Shown one piece after another: positions 9,978 to 18,990 of a DNA stretch of 64,000 nt. This DNA is from Porites lobata (taxonomy: Eukaryota; Cnidaria; Anthozoa; Scleractinia; Poritidae), in assembly GCA_942486035.1 (NCBI GenBank), contig CALNXK010000566.1, positions 1 to 64,000 of the forward strand, given 5' to 3'. The translations under genes were made by a program, and so were the position numbers. Each line of letters opens with the position of its first letter. Position 1 is the stretch's first letter. The notes below the pieces were generated by a model. That model was not told the DNA's origin and made no database searches. It worked only from the letters and a program-made list of their open reading frames with translations.

Positions 9978-11743
9978 AATCCAAAATTTGGGCTAACGAA
10001 TTTGTACACCTTGGAGCACTGCTCCAAACCGCGGTTCCACAAGAGCGTTTTGCTCTTGGGCTTTCGGCTACAGGCAATGGTAATAAGCCGCAGATTACAT
10101 TAGAGCCAGCTAGCGCCCCACGTAGATTGAATAGTATTCAGCAGTGGGTCACGGCGTTGCACACGTTTATGGCCATTTATTGCCAGGGGGGCACGGCCGC
10201 TTTGCTAAAATATTGTGAGACCGTTCGTGCCATTGCAAACAAAAACGGAGACTGGGCTTACTATGATGAGCAATTTAGATATCTGCGCCAGTCCGCCCCC
10301 GATAGGTACGCTTGGGAGGAAGTCCAGTGGGAGTTATGGCTCGAAGCCACTTCAGTTAACTTGCCTTTTCGTCCCCAGAGAGGTAACTTTCCCGCCGGGC
10401 GAGTCGGAAAATCACGACAAATCCCTCTCGTTAAAGGAACATGCTTTAACTTTAATAACGGGAGGTTCTGTTCCGGATGTTCCTTTACCCACATCTGCTC
10501 CCGATGTGGAGGTAAGCACGCAGCCAGAAATTGTTCAGAGGGAGGGGAGCAACCAACCTCGAGCATTAAGCCTAGTGGAACAACAGCGGCTAGCGCGTCT
10601 ACTAGAGAGCAATCCAGTCACCCCGTAAGAATTGACCGTCTCACTTCAGTTCTGCGTGATTACGACCCCTTATTAAAAAACGTTTTGATACAAGGCTTCT
10701 CATGTGGGTTTCATATTCATTACTCTAATTTAAGATCAAGCTTCGAATCTCCAAATTTGCTTAGTGCCAACGATCAACCAAACATCGTAACGGATAAATT
10801 ACACAAGGAAATCGAAGCCGGTAGGGTTGCAGGCCCACTTAGCGCCCCGCCGTTCGATAATTTTGTCGTGTCACCATTAGGAATCGTCCCTAAGAAAGCA
10901 CCCAATGAGTTTCGACTTATACAACATTTGTCATATCCGCATGAGAATTCGGTAAATTCAGGAATTCCGGTAGACTTTTCTTCGGTACGCTATGCGCCCA
11001 TTCAAGATGCAATAGTGTTTGTAAAACGTTTAGGAGTTGGCTGTTATCTCGCTAAAACTGATATCAAATCTGCCTTTAGAATTATTCCTATTCATCCGGG
11101 GGACTATCCGTTACTGGGGATAAAGTGGCAAGGGAATTATTACTTCGATCGCTGCCTCCCGATGGGCTGTAGGTCATCGTGCACCATTTTTGAGCGATTT
11201 AGTACGGCACTTGAGTGGGCCGCCAAGCAAATCTTTCAGGCCGACGAGATAATACACGTTTTGGATGACTTTTTGTTAATAGCCAAAAGTAAGCAGTCTT
11301 GCGAAAATCTACTGTCATGGTTCATTTCACTTTGTAACTACTTAGGCGTTCCCATTGCGCCCGAGAAAACCGTAGCACCCGAGACCGAATTGCCTTTTGT
11401 CGGGATTACTCTAGATTCTATTCGCATGGAAGCTCGATTGCCGGAGGACAAACTCGAGAAATGTCGCACGATGCTGCTGGATTTTTATAAGCGGCGTAAA
11501 GTCACGCAACGCGAACTTCAGTCATTAATTGGCCTCTTAAACTTTACATGTTCAGTGGTTTTGCCGAGTAGAGCCTTCGTACGGAGGCTAATCGATCTTA
11601 CGAGAGGAATTCGAAGGCCCCATTTTAAAATCCGTTTAAACAAAGACGCCAAAAGTGATTTAATCTTTTGGCTATCGTTCTTGGAGCAATACAATGGTCG
11701 CACATTTTTTTCTGGACGAAAGAATGTCCGCTTCACGATATGA
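9962..11743 (+). CDS. Gag zinc-finger plus Ngaro/DIRS-type reverse transcriptase
   Basis: A long open frame. Counting from 10127, the first 100 residues are gag-like. A CCCH-type finger (CFNFNNGRFCSGCSFTHIC) and a CCHC-like knuckle (CSRCGGKHAARNC) follow near residues 106-137; these bind the element RNA. The reverse transcriptase begins near residue 240: GIVPKKAPNEFRLIQHLSYP, motif A TDIKSAFRIIPIHP, motif B LPMGCRSSC, the catalytic motif HVLDDFLLI near residue 378 and the thumb-side FVGITLDS. The variant VLDD is normal for this group. Gag and reverse transcriptase are fused in one frame with no stop between them. The frame ends at 11743 because of an indel near 11710; RNase H continues in another frame. 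Confidence 0.9.
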   Translation, partial: VSDKIKSKIWANEFVHLGALLQTAVPQERFALGLSATGNGNKPQITLEPASAPRRLNSIQQWVTALHTFMAIYCQGGTAALLKYCETVRAIANKNGDWAYYDEQFRYLRQSAPDRYAWEEVQWELWLEATSVNLPFRPQRGNFPAGRVGKSRQIPLVKGTCFNFNNGRFCSGCSFTHICSRCGGKHAARNCSEGGEQPTSSIKPSGTTAASASTREQSSHPVRIDRLTSVLRDYDPLLKNVLIQGFSCGFHIHYSNLRSSFESPNLLSANDQPNIVTDKLHKEIEAGRVAGPLSAPPFDNFVVSPLGIVPKKAPNEFRLIQHLSYPHENSVNSGIPVDFSSVRYAPIQDAIVFVKRLGVGCYLAKTDIKSAFRIIPIHPGDYPLLGIKWQGNYYFDRCLPMGCRSSCTIFERFSTALEWAAKQIFQADEIIHVLDDFLLIAKSKQSCENLLSWFISLCNYLGVPIAPEKTVAPETELPFVGITLDSIRMEARLPEDKLEKCRTMLLDFYKRRKVTQRELQSLIGLLNFTCSVVLPSRAFVRRLIDLTRGIRRPHFKIRLNKDAKSDLIFWLSFLEQYNGRTFFSGRKNVRFTI

Positions 11744-12138
11744 AATTACTTCAGATGCAGCCGGTTCTAAAGGATACGGGGCTTTATTTAAAACACATTG
11801 GTTTTATGGTAGTTGGCCCGAGTCTTGGCAATCACTGAACATCACGGTATTAGAATTGTTTCCTATCGTAATTGCGTTACATACATGGGGGGATCAGTTG
11901 GCGGATAAATGTGTGACGTTCGTGACCGATAACGCTGCCTTAGTGGACATAATCAATAAGCAGACGTCTAAATATGGTGTTAACTACTCTTAAATTCAAT
12001 ATTGTCTTTACGGTTCGTCATCTTCCAGGGAAGCTTAACGAGCGCGCCGACTTAATCTCCCGTTTTCAGATAGAGCGGTTCAAGGCAATATCTCCTGGAA
12101 TGGACGAATTCCCAACGCCAGTTCCCGAGAACCTTTAG
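11700..12138 (+). CDS. RNase H domain of the Ngaro-type element (broken)
   Basis: Removes RNA from the RNA-DNA hybrid. The first acidic residue is in ITSDAAGSKGYGALF, the Glu in VLELFPIVIALHTW and the second Asp in VTDNAALVDIIN. The first frame stops at 11993. The remainder is in a second frame (11974-12138): FTVRHLPGKLNERADLISRF, with the last catalytic Asp in ERADLISRF, ending at a TAG at 12136. Residues normally found between NKQTSK and the LKFNI segment are missing, so a small deletion with frameshift lies near 11970. Confidence 0.8.
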
Positions 12139-12146
12139 CCCAGGAA

Positions 12147-13103
12147 TTGGTCGCTCAGTTGAACGAACTTCTCAATTCTAGTCTAACAGCCGGATCTCAA
12201 AAAACGTATCAGCGTGCGTGGACGTGTTATCGGCAGTTTCATGCTAGATTCTACAGTGCTTGCGAAACCCACCTAATCCCTGTGTCAATTGACGCCTTAG
12301 CCTTATTCATTTCGTACCTTAGCTCCAAAAAATTTGCCGTTGCTACTATTCACTTATATGTCTCGGCCATCGGCTATGTTCACCGTCTTAAGGGTATTGG
12401 TGACCCAACGAAATCCTTTTTGATACAAAAGCTGTTGACGGCAACTAGCTGAAACAGAGTTTCCGATATCCGACCGCCAATATCGCGTCCATTTCTTCAC
12501 CAGTTAGTAAGTTCGCTGAGTTCGACTCATTCCTCGGCGGCACAAAGGAAGCGATATGCTGCAATGTTTACGACGGCTTTGTATGGTTTCTTTCGCATCG
12601 GAGAGCTAGCGGCCAAAAATGTGGATTCGGGCGGGGATGTTCTGCAATATGACAATCTTTGTTTTATATCATCAAACGAGCGCATAAGTATGGCCAAGTT
12701 GACAATACGCAAATTCAAACACAACACAGCCAATAAAGCCTTTGAAATCCTAATCGCAAGAGAAAATTCTGTTTTAGTTTGCCTAGTCCAAACACTACTT
12801 GATTACTGTGGCATGAGAGGCGCTGCTCCCGGTCCTCTATTTTGTGAAAGTGGTCTGCGCCCGGTCACCATCAGCTCGTTCAATACTACATTAAAACGTT
12901 GCCTTGTTTTTTGTGATTCAGACACGAGCCGTTACAAAGGCCATAGTTTCCGCATTGGAGCCGCAACTCACGCTTCCGAGCAAGGTTTCTCTGATTCCCA
13001 AATTCGCAGACTTGGTCGCTGGCAATCTGATGCGTTTAAATCGTACCTCCGTTCAGGTGCTTTGTCGGCTAATGCCCAAAACAATTTAAGCTGCTATTTT
13101 TGA
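12147..13103 (+). CDS. Tyrosine recombinase of the Ngaro-type element
   Basis: Integrates the circular DNA copy. The N-terminal SAM-like DNA-binding half is at 12147-12449 (TAGSQKTYQRAWTCYRQF, then IHLYVSAIGYVHRLKG). A TGA at 12450-12452 interrupts it, but the same frame continues without shift to 13103. The catalytic half has the first Arg in FFRIGELA, the His-x-x-Arg box in HSFRIGAATHA, and LGRWQSDAFKSYLR containing the nucleophile Tyr. All catalytic residues are present, so one nonsense mutation is the only visible damage. It follows RNase H directly and precedes repeat B1, as in Ngaro elements. Confidence 0.9.
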
Positions 13104-13116
13104 CGTCCCTGATCTA

Positions 13117-13465
13117 GTTCAGACAAGGGCTGCTATTTCATGGGCACGCGAATTTATCCTTTCTAGACACTCTAGAATAGTTCAGTCATGGGCTGCTATT
13201 CTTGCTAGATTAGGGCTATCAATCATTTGCTTAAGGCTTAGTGTTAACTGTACACAGTATTAAGCCACACGTTGCAAGGCAAAGGTTTGTTCAGACATGG
13301 GCTGCGGACTAACTGTCTTGTTCACGGGTGGCTAAACTATCCGCGCTTGGATCTACGTTTAACGTTACGATTTTACAAAGCATAGGTCTGTTCAGACATG
13401 GGCTGCAGGCCGCTGCTTTTCTATACGATAGTCCTATTTGTACATGTTGTTCAAGCATGGGCTGC
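13117..13465 (+). repeat. Five spaced copies of a 17-bp motif
   Basis: The motif GTTCAGACATGGGCTGC, with one or two changes, occurs at 13117, 13180, 13289, 13390 and 13449, spaced 63, 109, 101 and 59 bases. It lies between the recombinase gene and repeat B1. No reading frame stays open across all copies. Confidence 0.8.
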
Positions 13466-13552
13466 GACGTCCTTTTGCATTTATTTGCCAGTAATCGCTT
13501 TTCGCGTGATCTGTTTGTTGGCCGGTGGGGTGGCCACAGGTTTGTGGCTTAT

Positions 13553-13757
13553 GGCGGGTTTTTCCCCCACCTTTGGTGTTTGAGATCCAACAAGTTACAG
13601 TTTCTGTATATTCAATGTTTATCATTTATTAAACCGTCACGCTGGTGGCATATTTACTCCAAATCCTAGTAGTTGTCATCTCTCTGCGCATCAAACTAGG
13701 CGCCAACAGACAGATCACGCACTTAGCTTTGTACACGATGATTGGCCCTAAACAAAA
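13553..13757 (+). repeat. Ngaro-type repeat B1
   Basis: Matches B2 (15087-15270). B1 has about 20 extra bases after CGTCACGCTGGTG compared with B2. It ends where A2 begins. Confidence 0.9.
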
Positions 13758-13874
13758 AACACCCATTAAGCTAATGGCTTAATGACATTTTTGTGAAGGG
13801 CTAATTTCCTGGTTGTTTGTCTGCATTTGGGATGGAGATAGGGAAATAGTTAGAATTCCTTGCAGGCTCAAATC

Positions 13875-14951
13875 TAGCCTGCGTGGCAGGCGCAAAAAGG
13901 GGAGGGGGAGGGGGGAGGGAGAAAGGGAAAAGGGAAGGGTGCGCCTGCTCTAAGAGCCTATGTTTTTGCATAACGCCTACCAATTTTCTAGTAATCCGAT
14001 TACGCTTACTGTCAATCAAGTGTCGCTACACTAGCCATTGCAGAAAAACATTACACTCACGGACTAAAGAAAATCGCTTAGTTATTCAGATCCAGAAGGC
14101 ACTTTGGAGAAAATTGGAACCCTTATTCAGCCGTAATAAAAAAAAGCTTTACACTTCAAAAGAGGTCAAAGAAATTGCGCTTGCATCAGAGGGCAAATCC
14201 TGCCGACCAGAAAACAATAACTACAGTCAATCGATATGTATGTCATGACCTCTCAGTGTGAAACGTGCGGCTAAAATAACATTTGCTCAGTATAAATGCA
14301 GAACCTTCCAGAGCATAATCTACCCAGCAGATAAAAACAACTCTATTGGAATAAGCAGCATTTTGGCATGAGGTAAAACCACCCTCTTTTATTGCTAAGT
14401 TACATCGGCGAATGTCATCGTTCGATAAATTGGCTAAATCTTTCGCTGGGTAGCCCAACAATTCCATCTCCTGCAACTAGTCTTCGATAATACTTTTCAG
14501 TGGCGAAATGACGAGAATCGCCGCATTACCATTCAGCTCGTAGTTCTTCGCGCGTACAAACATTTGGTAAATTAAACTCTTGCCGTATCCGGTCCGCAAA
14601 ACCGCCAGAACATCTCTGTCGGCAAAAAGAGCCCTTACTGCTGATTCTTGCTCTGGCTAAAACAGTTTCTCTACCACTAGATAAATTCACATCTCTCGAA
14701 GCACTCTCTACGACATCCACGTCTACCGCTGCCATCTCGACTGTTTGTTGATTTGTGAAACGCGCATTTCAATATGTTACTCATTACGGCTCAGCCAATC
14801 AGGAATTTGCGGACGCCAGCGTCCGCAGATATGAACAAAAGGGGGTTCTTAGAGCAGGCGTCCCCTCCCCCTCTCCCCAATCCCCCTCCCCGTTTTCCCT
14901 TCCTCCCTATCCCCTACCCCCTACCCCTTTCGACGCCTGCTACGCAGGCTA
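13875..14951. mobile_element. Nested DNA transposon, 9-bp target duplication, TIR starts TAGCCTGCG
   Basis: The 9-bp duplication GCTCAAATC flanks the element at 13866-13874 and 14952-14960; in A1 this site occurs once. The ends are inverted repeats starting TAGCCTGCGT(G/A)GCAGGCG and running on through G-rich, C-poor arms, about 90 bp in all, to GCGCCTGCTCTAAGA. No transposase is present. The interior holds a minus-strand fragment of a RecQ-like helicase. A 9-bp duplication fits Mutator-like elements, but the superfamily is not proved. Confidence 0.85.
14370..14735 (-). pseudogene. RecQ-like helicase N-terminal fragment inside the nested transposon
   Basis: Read on the minus strand across one frameshift, the sequence gives ALFADRDVLAVL, then the Walker A motif RTGYGKSLIYQMF and motif Ia AILVISPLKSIIED. 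A TAG at forward 14477-14479 follows, and the frame then goes on LQEMELLGYPAKDLANLS. These are motifs I and Ia of RecQ-family helicases; the DEAH box and later motifs are missing. The frame begins near 14735 at MAAVDVDVVESASRDV, shifts near 14650, and is lost before 14243. A captured or ancestral helicase fragment rather than a working gene. Confidence 0.7.
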
Positions 14952-15086
14952 GCTCAAATCATGCAATCAATGCTTTGTGATTCATTGTTGGTTCAGATAG
15001 CAACGCAGGAACAGCGTCAGTCTTTGACTCAATTTTCCCTTCGCCTTCCCCGGTACTCCATCCCGGCTGTTTTTTGGGTCATTTTT

Positions 15087-15270
15087 GGCGGGTTTTCCCC
15101 CACCTTTGATGCTTGAGATCTAACAAGTTACAGTTTCTGTATATTCAATGTTTATCATTTATTAAACCGTCACGCTGGTAGTAGTTGTCATCTCTTTGCG
15201 CATCAAACTAGGCGCCAACAAACAGATCACGCAATTAGCTTTGTACACGATGACTGGCCCAAAACAAAAA
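15087..15270 (+). repeat. Ngaro-type repeat B2
   Basis: Right terminal repeat, matching B1. It ends at about 15270 in GGCCCAAAACAAAAA; B1 ends in the equivalent stretch where it joins A2. Confidence 0.9.
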
Positions 15271-18200
15271 TAAGCTTTGCGGAACACAAAGTGACAGAAG
15301 CTGTGTATGGTCTTTATTAAGTTTATTTTCAGCCATTCACTTTTACCGAAATGATGTTTGATGTTTGACGATCCTTACCATGCGAACAGAGTCTCCTTCG
15401 ATCTTCCTAGATACGTCGGGAAGAGGAAGGAACCTCTGCTGACATCCTCTACAATTCATATTGAGCATGCTCCAAATTCAAATTTTTCTGCGACGTCAAT
15501 CAAACCGTTACCGTAGCATCTACTGTGTTTGTTAGCAAATGTAAATGTTAGTGGGAACGGCCCGTTTCGTTTTCACCCTTCCGTAGCTGTGTTTTCTCTG
15601 GATTGGGAAGCTCTTTAGGAACAATTTTACCTTTGGAATCTAATCTTTCCATGTTTCAGTGTAAAGAAGTTAAAGAAATCTTAGAGCTAAAGTAAAACGT
15701 ACGGTGCTTTTCAAAAACAAAGCATCTAACCTTGAAACGCAGAAACACACAAAACGGATCGAGATCCACCAGTCACAAATCACGAACGACGACCTTTTGT
15801 TTCCTAAGAGGTTCGCTAAGATGTAAAGGCGACAAAGCGAAGAAAGCGCCGCTTCTTCGGGTTCGATTGACGTCGTAGAAAAACACAAAATCCAAAGACG
15901 TTTTTGGCATCGCAAGTCTGGTGTTATCCACAAACAGCTGTAAAAGCATCGATCATTTAAATGCAACATGGATTCTGTAGCCTCGTGATCTTATTTTGAA
16001 TTAATGTCGTAGAAAACACAGAAGAATAAGCATAGATATTGTTTCTTAAATATTTTTATTCAAAACCCATTTGTTTATCCTTCCAAAAACTTCGCGTAAC
16101 ACTTACTGTACTATGGATCCGTTCACGCAAGTAAAATCGGCTAAGTAGATGATTAAATCCAAAACAAAATCCATCTCGAATCTGGGTACATTTTCCAATT
16201 TTCTAAAACTGAACGTTCAATCTATAATTTTCTCAAATTGAAGAGGCAGCTATTTGTTTTGCTATGGAGGGTGGGCGCAGAAGGAATCAGCAAAATTCCA
16301 GAATATGCGTGCGTGCAGAATTAAAACTGGTTTATCAAGTATAAAACTTGTCTGACTCATCCAAAAAGCTGGATGATCGGCAGATCAAAGGAACTTGAAG
16401 ATGTCGGCAGAATAGCTTCCTCTTTCCCGACTTATCTAGGAAAGATCGAAGCGACTCTGCTAGCAGGGTAGACGATCCTTTTTTTTCAAGCGACAAATCA
16501 GTTTCTTCGACGAACACAGGAAAAATTACGGATTCGCATTTTTGGATATTTTAGGGTATTTAAGAGCAGTTGTCTGTAAGATTCGAGCTATATTGAAAAG
16601 TCGCTACCACACTATCTCACCGAATTGGCTAAAAATTGGCAAGTAGACTTGATTTGGGGTCTTTAATAAGGAATAGGTAACTTTAGGTTCTAATTCCTCC
16701 TATTTCGGAAATTATCGACTTGGCCGGTTTTTGAGTGCCTCGGACCGGCGCCATATTGGTTAATAGAAGCTGCTTTTGAGCCTTCGACTACAACCCTGTC
16801 TTCAAATCCAATCTTCCTTTGCCGATACACATTGAAAGAACAATCCCAGTTTTATTGTATTTTTAGAAACTACTTTGAAATTGATAACGTTTTCGCAACG
16901 ATCGATTAAACTTTTGGTGGGTATACTTTTTGAATTTTTTACACCAGCAAAATTAACAGAATTTTAAAGGCGTATATCGCTTTTGCCACATCGCATTGAA
17001 GCTTACCACTCTGCCTGAATACACATTGTTTGTAGTTAAATCGAGTTCGTTAATAAAACAAATGGGGCAAATTTAACGGAGCAGAAACAAAAGTAATGAA
17101 TGGAAGAGCATTCTAGCGACTTTGCCAATAATCTTTACACCGAATACTCGCCAGGTGTTGCCAAAATTACAATCGATAATAGAGTTCTGTCATTAAATCT
17201 GAGTGATCTGTGTAATAAAATTAGTCTCTGTAGTATAATCGATAACTCTGCTGCGAAAAACAGCATAAAAAAGGCAGATTGTACAATGAAAAGGAAAATG
17301 AATTTATGTTTATGCTACGGCGTGTAAACAAAATGCAACCATCACAGTCGAACTGGAATTTTCCTGACTTCCTCCAGTTCCTTTATCGAAACCAGAGTTT
17401 TTGAAATTAACCATAGTAATGAAAATTGAGATGTATTACCTTACTAGACGACAAAGATGCCAGTTTCCACCTTGAGCGGAAAAAAAAAAAATTTTCCCAC
17501 GCATATCGCGGGTCGTCACGTTCCTTGCATGGCGTTGCAACTCACGTGAAACCGCCTGGTTTCAAACAACTGAACTGAAGAATCCGTGAAAATCTTAGTC
17601 AGGCAATAAATAATGGAAGTTGATGTAAGCTATCATTATTAGTGAGCGAGGATACGATGATAGTTTCAGCTACATGTATTTACAGCGTTTGAAGATTCAC
17701 TCAAAACTCATGAGACATGAGCCCTTGAAATAAACATCATTACATCCGGTTTTAAAATTGGGCGTGGGCAAAGTAATGAATAGACTCATTCTACGTTGTA
17801 CACCATTAACAACGGTTCCGTGCCGCACAATTTTCAGGTATTTTGTCTAATCACGAAGCCCGTTTTGAGGAGATTCTTTGTCTTTCCATAAAGGGCTTTT
17901 TGATAAACAGAAAAATTGGTTTGGAAGGGGTTAAGAAGAATGAGGGATGAGCTCAGGACTACAAAAACCACAGCCAACCCACGGAAGGGCTTTAAAACTG
18001 TGCGCAAATGCCTCACCCTATAGGAACAATTCCAGGTTTTCGTTTCCCTGAAAAAGCTTAAAATCGCTGGTCAATGCATGGACAACTCAAGACAGTCCTA
18101 ATTCAAAATAAAGCAAACAGCAAAGAAATTCAGTTAGCGACCAGAGTGTTTATCCGATATCGCGAACAATAAGGAGTGATTGAAGACGTGTCTGCAGTTT

Positions 18201-18839
18201 AATGTGAGATCATTTACCATGCTCATGGACCTTTCGATAACATAAGTGTACCGATTGACGTAATATCAGTGGTAAAAACGAACGCTTTTTACTGTAGGAC
18301 GATGACGTCATCATACAAAAGGCGTCTTCACTCTGGCATCCTGAATTTCAAACCGTCAAAACCTAATTTTCTCTGCTCGTCAACTCAAAAACGCCTCTGA
18401 GGACAAGTAGTGGTAATGTGCTTGTTAGTAAGACATCCAACATAAGGACACATTCATAATCAACTTGCTTAATGCATTGATAAAGGGAAAATTTCTCCTT
18501 TACCCTTAGGGGAAGAGTTCAAAAGCGCAAAAGATTCTTATTTCAGCTCTAGCATGTGTTGTCTAGCGATTTGCCTTGAGCTTCTCTAAATTTTCCGGAA
18601 CTAACAAGCTGTGCCCATCGTACATAATCGTGTCTGGGCTCTCTTGAAAAATCGCACTTCATCAGAAGCCTTCAAGTTCATCCTCCTCCTCTGCAGAATA
18701 CATGCAAGAATGAGAAAGAAAATAAAAAACAACTTCCTGTTCAAAGTCGGGTGAAACGTTTAATAGCGTCAAGAAGACTGAACTTGATTAAGGTTGTTAA
18801 TTTCAGTTCCGTTCCAGCGTGCAGTTCCTTGTCCTCCTA
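15271..18839. other. Non-coding stretch with dispersed repeat fragments
   Basis: No gene seen. 15738-15823 is the inverted counterpart of blocks at 46484-46590 and 53907-54016. 16508-16565 matches the inverted sequence at 22850-22900. A small possible terminal exon near 18650-18690 is discussed under rejected items. Confidence 0.5.
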
Positions 18840-18879
18840 AAAATACCTTCTAGTCCAGTCAATCTAGGCATTTTTGAGG

Positions 18880-18990
18880 CTCAACATCAATCTAATTGCA
18901 ACACAATTGTTTTCAACGCCATTTAAGCAAGGGTGGCCTATCTAGCAACATACTAGAAATCCGCCAAAATCCGTATGGTGGAACATGTCA
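18880..18990. repeat. Left arm of a widely spaced inverted repeat
   Basis: The minus strand of this stretch (GGCGGATTT, AGTATGTTG, AATGGCGTTGAAAA, ATGTTGCAATTAG) matches the plus strand at 21474-21585. The arms lie 2.5 kb apart; no target duplication was found. Confidence 0.65.

Larger units (their letters stand above)
13758..15035 (+). repeat. Ngaro-type repeat A2, split by a transposon
   Basis: Matches A1. The left part is 13758-13874 and the right part resumes after the second copy of the 9-bp duplication at 14961. The uninterrupted A1 gives the empty site and proves the insertion boundaries. Confidence 0.9.
8354..15270 (+). mobile_element. Ngaro-type tyrosine-recombinase retrotransposon with nested insertion
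   Basis: The element has split direct repeats in the order A1 (8354-8550), coding region, B1 (13553-13757), A2 (13758-15035) and B2 (15087-15270), which is the defining layout of Ngaro-like elements. Between them lie, in order, an SGNH hydrolase, gag with zinc fingers, reverse transcriptase, RNase H and a tyrosine recombinase. There is no methyltransferase domain, which separates it from DIRS and PAT elements. Such elements integrate through the recombinase and a circular intermediate, so no target duplication is expected. A2 is interrupted by a DNA transposon (13875-14951). Frameshifts and stops in most genes mean the copy is dead, but A1/A2 and B1/B2 are still highly similar. Confidence 0.9.

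Noticed and set aside
18600..18695. A minus-strand stretch after ATTCTGCAG reading EEEDELEGF and a stop, like a last exon.
   Set aside because: Too short, no companion exon or domain; acidic runs arise easily by chance.
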